Positions 20,794-29,332 of a stretch of DNA of 64,000 nt are shown one piece after another (position 1 is the first letter of the stretch; each line of letters starts with the position of its first letter). Position numbers and translations under genes: made by a program. This DNA comes from Massilia eurypsychrophila (GTDB lineage: Bacteria > Pseudomonadota > Gammaproteobacteria > Burkholderiales > Burkholderiaceae_D), in the NCBI RefSeq assembly GCF_002760655.1, contig NZ_PDOC01000017.1:61321-125320 (forward strand). Direction: 5' to 3'. The notes beneath the pieces were generated by a model that did not search any database, was not told the DNA's origin, and saw nothing but the letters and a program-made list of their open reading frames with translations.

Positions 20794-21756
20794 ATGACTT
20801 TTCTCTCCATTCTGTGCGCGTTGCTAATCGAGCAACTCAAGCCCTTGCGCGCGGATAACATGATTTATGCAGAGATCAAAAGCTTCGCAATGCGCATGGA
20901 AAGCTGGTTCAACGCCGGCGACGCCAGCCACGGCCGCCTCGGCTGGATCCTGATGATGGCGGCGCTGATGGTGCCCACCGCCCTCGTCTACTGGACCTTG
21001 CTGCACTTTAACTGGGTGTTCGCCGCCTTCGCCTGGAACGTGCTGATCGTCTACCTGACGCTGGGGTTTCGCCACTACAGCCACTATTTCACGTCGATCC
21101 AGATGGCGCTCAACGCCGGTGACGAGCCGACCGCGCGCGCCTTGCTGGCCGAATGGACCCGGGTCGACACGGCCGGCATGGAAAGCACCGAGATCTGCCG
21201 CCTGGCCGTCGAAAAGTCGCTCGTCACCACCCACCGCAACGTGTTCGGCGTGTTCTTCTGGTTCCTGATGCCGCTCGGGCCGGCCTGCGCGGTGATGTAC
21301 CGCGTATCCGAATACCTGGCGCGCGCCTGGAACGAGCCGGACCACATGCGCGGCGAAGCGTTCGGCCAGTTCGCCGCCCGCGCGTTTTACTGGATCGACT
21401 GGCTGCCGGTGCGCCTGACCGCGGTCGCCTTCGCCGTGGTCGGCAACTTCGAAGACGCGATCTACGCCTGGCGCAACTTCGCCCACCGCTGGGCCGACGA
21501 AGCGAAGGGCATCATCCTCACCGCCGGCGGCGGCGCCATGGGCGTGCGCCTCGGCACGCCGTACGAGAACGCGTCCGGCGTGGTCATCCCGGCCGACGCC
21601 GCCACGGTCGACTCGCTCGATAACGAAGCCGAAGTGCTGCCGGGCGAAGAGCCGAACATCCGCGCCCTGCAAAGCACGGTCGGCCTGGTCTGGCGCGCCT
21701 TGCTGCTGTGGATGATGTTACTGTTGCTGCTGTCCGGCGCCGTCTGGCTCGGTTAG
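20794..21756 (+). CDS. CobD/CbiB (AmpE-like) family membrane protein
   Basis: The 320-residue protein begins MTFLSILCALLIEQLKPL, as in the betaproteobacterial CobD/CbiB-like family, and has membrane segments near 46-68, 72-90, 148-168, 208-228 and 300-318. The stretch FRHYSHYFTSIQMALNAGD is conserved in this group. True CbiB makes adenosylcobinamide from aminopropanol. Proteins of this sublineage are also compared with AmpE, a sensor or modulator of beta-lactamase induction, and the window contains no other cobalamin gene. So a cobalamin role is doubtful. AAAGGA lies before the ATG at 20794. A GC-rich hairpin (21763-21787) follows the stop codon. Confidence 0.75.
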   Translation: MTFLSILCALLIEQLKPLRADNMIYAEIKSFAMRMESWFNAGDASHGRLGWILMMAALMVPTALVYWTLLHFNWVFAAFAWNVLIVYLTLGFRHYSHYFTSIQMALNAGDEPTARALLAEWTRVDTAGMESTEICRLAVEKSLVTTHRNVFGVFFWFLMPLGPACAVMYRVSEYLARAWNEPDHMRGEAFGQFAARAFYWIDWLPVRLTAVAFAVVGNFEDAIYAWRNFAHRWADEAKGIILTAGGGAMGVRLGTPYENASGVVIPADAATVDSLDNEAEVLPGEEPNIRALQSTVGLVWRALLLWMMLLLLLSGAVWLG

Positions 21757-21883
21757 CCGGCTCGCGCGGCGCAGTGCGGGCCGCGCGGATGGCGACTTCA
21801 GGTCTTCTATAAGATATAATACTGCGTCAGCCCGGTGCTTGCCCCGGGCCCCTTCACGCAGCATCCTTGCCCGAATCCCGCCA

Positions 21884-22225
21884 ATGGTCGAGTCACCGCA
21901 AATCAAGAAAGAACTCGCCGAAGAGTTTTTCATTCTTGGCGTCACCAGCGATGGCAGGCAGTTTCGTCCCAGCGACTGGGCCGACCGCCTGTGCGGCGTC
22001 ATGTCCTGTTTTAAGCCGGAAGGCTCCGGCGGGCGCGACGCGCACCTGCAGTTTTCGCCCTACGTCCGCCCGGCGATGCTCAACGGCATCAAGGCCGTCG
22101 TCGTCGACGCCGCGCTGAAGAATATCGAACCGCTGGCCTACCACTTCGTCGTCAACTTCGCCAAGGACAACGACTTGCAAGTGGTGGAGGCGTGCATCCT
22201 GCCTGATCCTGTTCCCGCCAAATAG
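21884..22225 (+). CDS. DUF3579 domain protein
   Basis: The 113-residue protein contains EFFILGVTSDGRQFRPSDWADRL, CGVMSCF, YVRPAMLNGIKAVVVDAAL and EPLAYHFVVNFAKDNDLQVVEAC, the complete DUF3579 pattern seen mainly in betaproteobacteria. There is no signal peptide or membrane segment. A TATAAT at 21815-21820 is a possible -10 element 64 bases upstream of the ATG. The family has no established function. It is flanked by the CobD-like gene and a CBS-domain gene, with no overlap to either. Confidence 0.8.
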   Translation: MVESPQIKKELAEEFFILGVTSDGRQFRPSDWADRLCGVMSCFKPEGSGGRDAHLQFSPYVRPAMLNGIKAVVVDAALKNIEPLAYHFVVNFAKDNDLQVVEACILPDPVPAK

Positions 22226-22243
22226 GGCACCTTTCCCGTCGCT

Positions 22244-22257
22244 TTGATCAAAATCAA
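22244..22257. promoter_or_regulatory. FNR/Anr-type binding site upstream of CBS gene
   Basis: TTGAT-CAAA-ATCAA is a perfect match to the FNR/Anr consensus (TTGAT-N4-ATCAA). Its centre is about 104 bases before the start of the CBS-domain gene and about 25 after the stop of DUF3579. Oxygen control of the CBS gene is inferred from the site. Confidence 0.65.
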
Positions 22258-22354
22258 GGCTGCTGCAGAACCGGCGCGATAGCGTAGCGGCTGATGCGCG
22301 CCCGTCTGTCGGCGCGCAAGGACGAGCGGCCAGGCGCCGCCTAGGAGATCGATT

Positions 22355-22804
22355 ATGCGGATTGGCGAAATGTGCACCACCCAGACCATCGTTTGCACGC
22401 GCGAGGAGAGCGTCCAGGGCGCCGCGCTGCTGATGCGCACCCACCACGTCGGCGACGTCGTCGTCGTCGAGCAGCCCAATGGTGAGCGCGTTCCCACCGG
22501 CATTCTCACCGACCGCGACATCGTCGTCTCGGTCATCGCGCTCGGCCTCGACCCGGCCAGCCTGCTGGTCGGCGACATCATGACGGACGACTTGCTCACC
22601 TGCAGCGAAAACGACGACGTCTACGAAACCATCGAGCGCATGCGCCTGCGCGGCATTCGCCGGGTGCCGGTGGTCAATGCCGATGGCGCCCTGACCGGCA
22701 TCGTCAGCGCCGACGATCTGCTCGGCTTCCTGGCCGAGGAGATGGGCGAACTGGCCCGTATCGGCCCGCACCAGCAGTCGCAGGAAAAGCGCGCCCGCCA
22801 CTGA
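22355..22804 (+). CDS. Tandem CBS-domain protein
   Basis: The 149-residue protein consists of two CBS motifs. The first covers about residues 1-66 (CTREESVQGAALLMRTHHVGDVVVV, GILTDRDIVVSVI). The second covers about 75-130 (DIMTDDLLTCSENDDVYETIERMRLRGIRRVPVV, GIVSADDLLGFL). A Bateman pair of this kind binds adenine nucleotides or SAM and usually acts as an energy or redox sensor. TAGGAG lies before the ATG. It has no attached enzyme domain, so it must act in trans. A perfect FNR-type box lies upstream, suggesting induction when oxygen is low. The target protein is unknown. Confidence 0.88.
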   Translation: MRIGEMCTTQTIVCTREESVQGAALLMRTHHVGDVVVVEQPNGERVPTGILTDRDIVVSVIALGLDPASLLVGDIMTDDLLTCSENDDVYETIERMRLRGIRRVPVVNADGALTGIVSADDLLGFLAEEMGELARIGPHQQSQEKRARH

Positions 22805-22922
22805 TTTGGGCCTAATGCCCATGCAGAAATCCCCATAGTTTGGCCGTCGAGCAATAATAGACGTCATCCCCGCTTCCTTCGCGAGGATGACGTTGATTTT
22901 CCTACCTTCTCCGCGAGAACTC

Positions 22923-25649
22923 ATGAATCGAAACAGCTGCACGCTGCGCATCGGCGCATCCATTCTGGCCGTCGCCATCAGCGGCGCTGCCTTCGCCGCC
23001 CAAGCGCTGCCCAATGGCGTGGCCCAGGGCCCGGCGGTCGAGGGCATCACCGAATACCGGCTGGCCAACGGGCTGAAGGTGCTGCTGTTCCCGGACGCGT
23101 CGAAGCCGACCGTCACCGTCAACGTCACCTACCTGGTCGGTTCGCGCCACGAGAACTACGGCGAGACCGGCATGGCGCACCTGCTCGAACACCTGCTGTT
23201 CAAGGGCTCGCGCAACAACCGCGCCATTCCCCAGCAGTTCGCCGACCGCGGCATGCAGTTCAACGGCACCACCTCGCTCGACCGCACCAACTACTACGAG
23301 GTGTTCCAGGCCAGCGAAGACAACCTGCGCTGGGCGCTGCAGATGGAGGCGGACCGCATGGTCAATTCCTTCATCACCAAAAAAGACCTCGACTCCGAAA
23401 TGACGGTGGTGCGTAACGAGTACGAGAGCGGCGAGAATTCGCCCGGCGCGGTGTTGATGAAGCGCATGCAAAGCGTGTCGTACGACTGGCACGCCTACGG
23501 GCGTTCGACCATCGGCAACCGCAGCGACATCGAGAACGTCGGCATCGCCAACCTGCGGGCGTTCTACCGCACCTGGTATCAGCCGGACAACGCGGTGCTG
23601 CTGGTGGCCGGCAAATTCGACGAGGCCGCCACCTTGCGCTTTATCGCCCAGAAGTTCGGCGCCATCCCGAAGCCGAAACGCACCTTGCCCGCGTTCTGGA
23701 CCGTCGAGCCGACCCAGGACGGCGAGCGCACCTTCAGCGTGCGGCGCCAGGGCGACGTGCAGATCGTCGCCCTCGGCTACAAGGTGCCGTCCGAGCTGCA
23801 CCTCGATTCCGACGTGCTGTCGTTCGCCTCCGACATCCTCGGCAGCGGCCCGGCGGCGCGCCTGCACAAGCTGCTGATCGACAGCGGCCAGGCCAGCGAA
23901 GTGTTCTCGTTCGGCCAGACCGGCTACGCGCCCGGCCTGCAGCTGATCGGCGCGGTGGTCAAGAAGGGCGCGCCGATCGAGCCGGTGCGGGCAGCGATGA
24001 CGGCCGCGGTGGAGGATTTCGCGCGCAATCCGGCCACGACGGAGGAGATGGAGCGGGTGCGCCGCGTCAAGAACAACGACATCGAGAAAAGCCTGAACGA
24101 CCCGCAGCGGGTCGGCGTGGCGCTGTCGGAAGCGATCGCGCTGGGCGACTGGCGCCTGTACTTCGTCGGCCGCGAACGGGTCGCCTCGATCAGCGCCGAC
24201 GACGTCGCCAAGGTGTCGGGCCGCTACCTGCGGCGCGACAACCGGGTGACCGGATTTTTCATCCCCGACGACACGCCGCAGCGCGCCGACATCGCCCAAG
24301 CGCCGACGGTGGAGTCGCTGCTGCAGACGTTCAAGCCGCGCGCCGCCTCGCTGAAGTCGGAAAACTTCGAGCCGAGCCAGGACAACATCATGAAGCGCAC
24401 GCGCCTGGCAACGGCCGGCGGCGTGAAGATGGCGCTGCTGCCGAAGAAGAACCGCGGCGAGGCGGTGTCGGTCGAATTCGTCCAGCATCTCGGCGATGAG
24501 AAGAACCTGTTCGGCAAAGGCGCGGTGCCGGCGCTGACGGTCGCCATGCTGATGCGCGGGACCAGCAAGTTCAATCGCATACAGCTGGCCGACGAATTCG
24601 ATCGCCTGAAGATCACCGGCGGAGCGCACCGCTTCGAGACCACGCGCGAGAACCTGCACGAGGCGCTGCGCCTGGTGGCGCACGTGCTCAAGGAGCCGGC
24701 CTTTCCGGAAGCCGAATTCGAGCAGCTGCGCCAGCAGGCGCTGGTGAGCATCGAGTCGGGCCGCGGCGAGCCGCAGGAAGTGGCCGCGCGCGCGCTGGCC
24801 GACCATTTCGACATCTACCCGCGCGGCGACCCGCGCGAGGCGACCACCATCGAGGAAGACCTGGCCGACACGCGCGCCGCCACGCTGGTGCAGATCAAGC
24901 ACTTCCATCGCCAGTTCTATGGCGCCAGGCCGTCCGAGCTGGCGATCGTCGGCGACTTCGACGCCGATGCGGTGGCGCCGCTGGTCGATCAGCTGTTCGG
25001 CCAATGGGTGGCGCCGGAGAACGTGGCGCCGCTGCTGCGCAAGCATGCCGACGTTGCGCCGCTGCAGAAAACGCTCGATACGCCGGACAAGGAAAACGGC
25101 TTCTATACGGCGCGCCTGAACCTGGACCTGAACATCGACGACGCCGACTACCCGGCGCTGGCGCTGGCCAACTACATCTTCGGCGAAGGCGGCATGAAGT
25201 CGCGCCTGCTGGACCGGATCCGCCAGAAGGACGGCCTGTCGTACGGCGGCGGCTCGCAGCTGTCGGCGGGCGAGCTTGACCGCGCCGGCTGGTTCGGCAT
25301 CGATGCCATCGCCGCGCCGCAGAACCTGCGCAAGCTCGACGCGGCGGTGCGCGAGGAACTGGGGCGCGCGCTGAAGGGCGGCTTCACCGCCGCCGAACTG
25401 GCTGGCGCGAAGTCCGGCACGCTGCAGCAGCGCTTGCAGAACCGCTCGGAAGACGCGGTGCTGGCGGCTGGCTGGACCAGCTACCTGTACCGCGGCCAGA
25501 CGTTCGAGTGGAGCCGCCAGTTCGAGCAGAAGCTGGCCGCGGTGACGCTGGCGCAGCTGAACGCGGCGTTTCGCAAGGCGATCGACCCGGCCAAATTAAG
25601 CGTGGTGATGGCCGGAGACCAGCAAAAGGCCACACCTGCGCCGAAATAG
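22923..25649 (+). CDS. Secreted M16 (pitrilysin-type) zinc metallopeptidase, second paralogue
   Basis: The 908-residue protein has a signal peptide (about 1-26, ending AFAA) and the M16 zinc motif HLLEH at residues 86-90, followed by FKGSRNNRAIPQQFADRGMQFNGTTSLDRTNYYE. The distal Glu is expected in DSEMTVVRNEYESGENSPG. Its second half (from about 480) again lacks HxxEH. It is closely similar in layout and local sequence to the protein at 1533-4343 (YLVGSRHE.YGETGMAHLLEH is nearly identical), so the two are paralogues. It starts at ATG 22923 so that the signal peptide is N-terminal; an ATG at 22887 would add 12 residues. Probably periplasmic or secreted oligopeptide degradation. Confidence 0.9.
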   Translation: MNRNSCTLRIGASILAVAISGAAFAAQALPNGVAQGPAVEGITEYRLANGLKVLLFPDASKPTVTVNVTYLVGSRHENYGETGMAHLLEHLLFKGSRNNRAIPQQFADRGMQFNGTTSLDRTNYYEVFQASEDNLRWALQMEADRMVNSFITKKDLDSEMTVVRNEYESGENSPGAVLMKRMQSVSYDWHAYGRSTIGNRSDIENVGIANLRAFYRTWYQPDNAVLLVAGKFDEAATLRFIAQKFGAIPKPKRTLPAFWTVEPTQDGERTFSVRRQGDVQIVALGYKVPSELHLDSDVLSFASDILGSGPAARLHKLLIDSGQASEVFSFGQTGYAPGLQLIGAVVKKGAPIEPVRAAMTAAVEDFARNPATTEEMERVRRVKNNDIEKSLNDPQRVGVALSEAIALGDWRLYFVGRERVASISADDVAKVSGRYLRRDNRVTGFFIPDDTPQRADIAQAPTVESLLQTFKPRAASLKSENFEPSQDNIMKRTRLATAGGVKMALLPKKNRGEAVSVEFVQHLGDEKNLFGKGAVPALTVAMLMRGTSKFNRIQLADEFDRLKITGGAHRFETTRENLHEALRLVAHVLKEPAFPEAEFEQLRQQALVSIESGRGEPQEVAARALADHFDIYPRGDPREATTIEEDLADTRAATLVQIKHFHRQFYGARPSELAIVGDFDADAVAPLVDQLFGQWVAPENVAPLLRKHADVAPLQKTLDTPDKENGFYTARLNLDLNIDDADYPALALANYIFGEGGMKSRLLDRIRQKDGLSYGGGSQLSAGELDRAGWFGIDAIAAPQNLRKLDAAVREELGRALKGGFTAAELAGAKSGTLQQRLQNRSEDAVLAAGWTSYLYRGQTFEWSRQFEQKLAAVTLAQLNAAFRKAIDPAKLSVVMAGDQQKATPAPK

Positions 25650-25760
25650 TAATGTTTTTGCTACTGAAAATCACACATTTGTTTGATTGATTGTTCACGC
25701 GGCGTTATCATGTTGCTTTGAGGCAGCAAATGCTGCCTGTGTTCAATATTGGAGTGCGTG

Positions 25761-26546
25761 ATGGTCGTCAAGAACAAGCAGCAGCGGGATACCTCGTTCG
25801 AGGGCAAGGTCGTGTTGGTCACGGGTGCGGCGGGCGGCATCGGCCGCGCCACCGCACTGGCCTTCGGCCGTGCCGGCGCCTGCGTGGTGGTGGCCGACAC
25901 CTCGGTCGACGGCGGCCACGCGACGGCGGCGATGATCGTCGAAGCCGGCGGCAAGGCGCTGTTCGTGCAGACCAACGTCACGCGCGCCGCAGAAGTCGAA
26001 GCGCTGGTCGACAAGACGGTAGCCTACTACGGCCGCCTGGACTGCGCCTTCAACAACGCCGGCATCGAGGAAGAGCACCTGCAGCTGGCCGACGCCGATG
26101 AAGCGCTGTTCGACCGCATCGTCAACGTCAACGTCAAGGGCACCTGGCTGTGCATGAAGTACCAGATCCGCCAGATGCTCAAGCAGGGCGGCGGGGCGAT
26201 CGTCAACACCGCGTCGGTGGCCGGGCTGGTGGGCGCGCCGACGCAGGCGATCTACGCGGCCAGCAAGCACGCCGTGGTCGGCCTGACCAAGACTGCCGCC
26301 GCCGAATATGGGCGCGACGGCATCCGTGTCAACAGCGTCTGCCCTGGCGTGATCAACACGCCGATGCTGGCGCGCGCGCTCGAACGCGAGCCGACGCGCC
26401 AGAAGAAGCTGCGCAACATCCATCCGATCGGCCGCTTCGGCGAGGCTGCCGAAATCGCCAACGCGGCGCTGTGGCTGTGCTCCGACCAGGCCTCGTTCGT
26501 CACCGGCCACCAGCTCGCCGTCGACGGCGGCCTCACCGCGATTTAA
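25761..26546 (+). CDS. Short-chain dehydrogenase/reductase
   Basis: The 261-residue classical SDR has the cofactor motif TGAAGGIGRATA near residue 20, NNAG near 97, the catalytic Ser in NTASVAGLVG and the YAASK motif with Tyr and Lys. PGVINTPM and the C-terminal FVTGHQLAVDGG are standard. An Asp after the second strand (VVVADTS) suggests NAD preference, since NADP-type enzymes usually have a basic residue there. GGAG precedes the ATG at 25761. The leader contains a perfect hairpin (AGGCAGCA 25721-25728, TGCTGCCT 25731-25738). It is convergent with the flavoprotein gene, with 16 bases between stops. The substrate is unknown. Confidence 0.9.
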   Translation: MVVKNKQQRDTSFEGKVVLVTGAAGGIGRATALAFGRAGACVVVADTSVDGGHATAAMIVEAGGKALFVQTNVTRAAEVEALVDKTVAYYGRLDCAFNNAGIEEEHLQLADADEALFDRIVNVNVKGTWLCMKYQIRQMLKQGGGAIVNTASVAGLVGAPTQAIYAASKHAVVGLTKTAAAEYGRDGIRVNSVCPGVINTPMLARALEREPTRQKKLRNIHPIGRFGEAAEIANAALWLCSDQASFVTGHQLAVDGGLTAI

Positions 26547-26562
26547 CGCAACCTGACACCGG

Positions 26563-27633
26563 TTATTTAGGCCGCGGCGAGCGCACCGCGCGGTTTGGCG
26601 ACGTCAGTCTGCCGGCGCGCAGCTCGCCCACCGCCCGGCCCAGCGCGCGCCCGACGTTGCGCACCTCTTCCTGAAAATCGGTGTCGCGGTCGAACGCGTC
26701 GTGACTTTCCGCGTACGACTCGAAGTAGCCGACGTAGCGGTCCAGCCGCGCGAAGCTGCCGGCATCTATCATCCCCATCCAGTCAAGCCAGTCCGACAAG
26801 CCGCGCCGCGTGCCTTCGATGCCGGCGACGTCGCCGTGCACGATCAGCCCGTAAGCGCGATCGGCCAGGTGCTTCGGATAGTCCCAGCCTGCCAATTCCA
26901 GTGCCTTCGCTTCTTCCGCCTTCTTGCCGTGCGTGGTCGTGGGATCGGGATTGCCGCCGTCGGCGCACACCAGCCGGTCGATCATCAGCTTGAGCACCGC
27001 CGGCGTCTGGTACCAGTACACCGGTGTGACGATCAGGATGCCGTGCGCGGCCACCCACTTTTCGTAAATCTCGTTCATCCAGTCGTTGGTCTGGCGCAGC
27101 GAGTGGTTCGGGTAGCAGCTGCACGGCCAGTGGCACAAGGGCATGGCGGTCGAGACGCAGGCCTTGCACGGGTGGATATGGCGGTCGTAATCGGAGGTGA
27201 GCAGGCTAAGGTCGAGGATGTCGACGTCGATGCCGTCCGCTTCGAGCACGTCGCGCGCCAGTTGCGTCATGCGGTAGGACTTCGAGATCTCGCCGGGGCA
27301 GGTGCCGTCGTTGCGCGCCGCGCCATTGATGACCAGCACGCGCGAGCGGGTTTCCGGATCTTTTTGCACCGCTTGTGCCGCCAGCAGCCGCTCGCGCGCC
27401 GCGATCCATTCGACCGACAGTTCGTACTCGGGATCGGCAAAACCGGGACCGGCCTTCCTGGTCACCGGCGCCTTGTGCGATTCACTGTAGTTGTTCCAGG
27501 CCACTTGCTCGACCGCGGCAAGCTCGCCGGCAACCTCGCCAAAGGCCGGATCCATGAACGAGCGCTTGAATACCAGGTGAAATTCGTCGCGCCCAAGCTT
27601 GGCGGGGGCCTGTCCCTTGCGAACCGATGTCAT
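26563..27633 (-). CDS. Flavodoxin-like NAD(P)H-dependent oxidoreductase with Cys-rich insert
   Basis: The 356-residue protein has a flavodoxin-like core from about residue 98 (SRVLVINGAARNDGTCPGEISKSYRM), with TPVYWYQTPAVLKLMIDRLVC as the FMN-contact loop and GLIVHGDVAGIEGTRRGLSDWLDWMGM near the C-terminus. Between strands lies HPCKACVSTAMPLCHWPCSC, five Cys in 18 residues, unusual for simple FMN reductases and reminiscent of iron-sulfur flavoproteins. The N-terminal 95 residues are an extra domain with DEFHLVFKRSFMDPAFGEVAGE and a ChaB-like helical stretch (WNNYSESHKAP). AAAGG precedes the ATG. The cluster-binding idea is an inference. Confidence 0.8.
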   Translation of the reverse strand: MTSVRKGQAPAKLGRDEFHLVFKRSFMDPAFGEVAGELAAVEQVAWNNYSESHKAPVTRKAGPGFADPEYELSVEWIAARERLLAAQAVQKDPETRSRVLVINGAARNDGTCPGEISKSYRMTQLARDVLEADGIDVDILDLSLLTSDYDRHIHPCKACVSTAMPLCHWPCSCYPNHSLRQTNDWMNEIYEKWVAAHGILIVTPVYWYQTPAVLKLMIDRLVCADGGNPDPTTTHGKKAEEAKALELAGWDYPKHLADRAYGLIVHGDVAGIEGTRRGLSDWLDWMGMIDAGSFARLDRYVGYFESYAESHDAFDRDTDFQEEVRNVGRALGRAVGELRAGRLTSPNRAVRSPRPK

Positions 27634-27712
27634 GGTCAACCTTTCTCAGAAGTAGCTTGAGTATCGGAGAAATGTGAAATCGCTTATGTACGCCAACTAA
27701 CCGGCGGGCAAG

Positions 27713-27745
27713 AAAAAAGCGGGTCGGACCGAGGTCCAGACCCGC
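27713..27745 (-). terminator. Rho-independent terminator of the TPR gene (minus strand)
   Basis: GCGGGTC (27719-27725) and GACCCGC (27739-27745) form the stem, with inner GGACC/GGTCC pairing. Read on the minus strand, the hairpin is followed by six T (27718 to 27713). It lies 27 bases past the stop codon of the TPR gene. Confidence 0.8.
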
Positions 27746-27771
27746 CTTGTGGCGGCGCTACGCTTACCGGA

Positions 27772-29169
27772 TTACTTGGCGGCAGGAGTCGGCGCGGCAG
27801 CCGTGGCCGGCGCCGCAGCTGGGGTGGCCGAGCGGTTCGCCCACAGCGACCAGTACTTGGCCAGGTCGCTGATGCCGTCGGTGCCCTTGACGGACTCCAG
27901 CGTCTTGGTCGCCTCGGCCTTGCGGCCGGCCTTGGCGTACGCCATGCCCAGGCGCAGCTTGGCTTCTTCCGGTTTCTTGCCGACGCCTTTGGCGATGCCT
28001 TGCTCGATCAGCGGGATGCCCTTGTCGAACTGGTCCATCGTGACGTACGCCCAGCCGAGGTTGACCAGGCCGGTGCCGTCTTTTGCCTTGGCCGCGCTCG
28101 CTTCACCGCTGGCGATGTTCTTGGCATCGTCGGCGGCGCCCTTGTTGGCCTTGTCGCGCAGCTGCTTGTAGACGTTGGCGCTGCTGCCCGAACCCAGCAC
28201 GCCGGCGGCGGCGCCGGCGTCGAGCGTCTTTTTCGCTTCGGTCGGGAAGCCGGCCAGCAGCGTCGATTCGGCCATTTCGAGGTACTCTTCCGGCGCCAGC
28301 GCCTTCTGCGCGACAAATTGCAGACGCAGCACGTCGAGCTGATGGCTCTGGCTAAAGCCCGGCTTGTTCTGCATGCGGCGCAGCAGGTCGGTCCAGTAGT
28401 CATCGGCCGGATACAGCGCGACCAGTTTTTCCATCGCAACCAGGTAAGTCGGGTTGTCCTTCAGCTTGGCGGCCGAACTGGCCAGCAGGCGCAGGTCTTC
28501 CAGCGTTGGCTGTTTGCCGGCTTTTTCGGTGTCGGTGATCAGGGACTGCAGTTCGGTCTTGGCGGTCGTGAAGTCGTTGCTCAGGTAGTAGGCGCGGGTC
28601 AACGGGCTGCGCACTTTTTCCGGCGTCGAACCTTCCTTCTGGTAGCGCTTCATCCATTCGATCGCCTTCGGGTAATTCTTGGCGTTGTAGTACATGTTGC
28701 CGAGCGCGAGGATGAACTCGCCCTGGTCCACCGTCGGCAGGCGGTTCGCCGCGATCACCGCCTCGAGCGAGGTCATGGTCATCGCATCGTCGCCGCTGGC
28801 CGAGCCGAGCGCGACCTTCATGCGGTCGACGACGTACGTCTCGTACGGCGTCTTGGCCGGAAACGCATCGGCCTGGGTCAGGCGCGTCTTCACTTCGTCG
28901 AACTTTTTCTCTGCCATCAACTGCTTGATGACGTTTGAGTCGATCAGCTTGAACAGCTCGGGACGGACGGTATCGGCTGCGGGCTTTGCGGCCGTGGCTT
29001 CATCGAGAATGTTGGACGCTCTGCGATCGTTGGCGCGCGGGTCACCCGTCGGTTGCGGCCGGGTCTCAGGGGCTCTCTGGGCGTGGGCGCCGGTCATCAG
29101 CACCGGGGCTGCATTGAGGCCGATGGCGGCCAGCATCAGGGTGAGGCGGGCAAGACGAAATTGGGACAT
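27772..29169 (-). CDS. Periplasmic TPR-repeat protein
   Basis: The 465-residue protein has a signal peptide (about 1-34, ending AHA). Helical repeats of TPR or Sel1 type follow: GEFILALGNMYYNAKNYPKAIEWMKRYQKEG, RSPLTRAYYLSNDFTTAKTELQ, GTGLVNLGWAYVTMDQFDKGIPLIEQGIAKG and AKLRLGMAYAKAGRKAEATKTLESVKG, each in two-helix units. Such proteins are scaffolds for protein-protein contacts in the envelope. The C-terminus is an Ala/Pro-rich tail. Start ATG 29169 has AAGGG upstream and gives a clean signal peptide. It stands alone, with its own terminator. No partner is evident. Confidence 0.8.
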   Translation of the reverse strand: MSQFRLARLTLMLAAIGLNAAPVLMTGAHAQRAPETRPQPTGDPRANDRRASNILDEATAAKPAADTVRPELFKLIDSNVIKQLMAEKKFDEVKTRLTQADAFPAKTPYETYVVDRMKVALGSASGDDAMTMTSLEAVIAANRLPTVDQGEFILALGNMYYNAKNYPKAIEWMKRYQKEGSTPEKVRSPLTRAYYLSNDFTTAKTELQSLITDTEKAGKQPTLEDLRLLASSAAKLKDNPTYLVAMEKLVALYPADDYWTDLLRRMQNKPGFSQSHQLDVLRLQFVAQKALAPEEYLEMAESTLLAGFPTEAKKTLDAGAAAGVLGSGSSANVYKQLRDKANKGAADDAKNIASGEASAAKAKDGTGLVNLGWAYVTMDQFDKGIPLIEQGIAKGVGKKPEEAKLRLGMAYAKAGRKAEATKTLESVKGTDGISDLAKYWSLWANRSATPAAAPATAAAPTPAAK

Positions 29170-29332
29170 GGACAACCCTTCAATCAGAGGACAAGAAATT
29201 AAGCAGAGTTCGCTACTAACGTGTGAGTGCGACGATCGGTGCACATGCTGTTTCGACAACGCCGCGCCAAATCAGCGCGTATTGTCCCATAAACCCGGCC
29301 GTTCTACTCTGCATTTGTGCGCGACGATTTCC

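Noticed and set aside
20794..21756. Cobalamin biosynthesis gene cbiB
   Set aside because: No other cobalamin gene is nearby and the sequence is equally close to AmpE-like proteins, so the symbol was not used.
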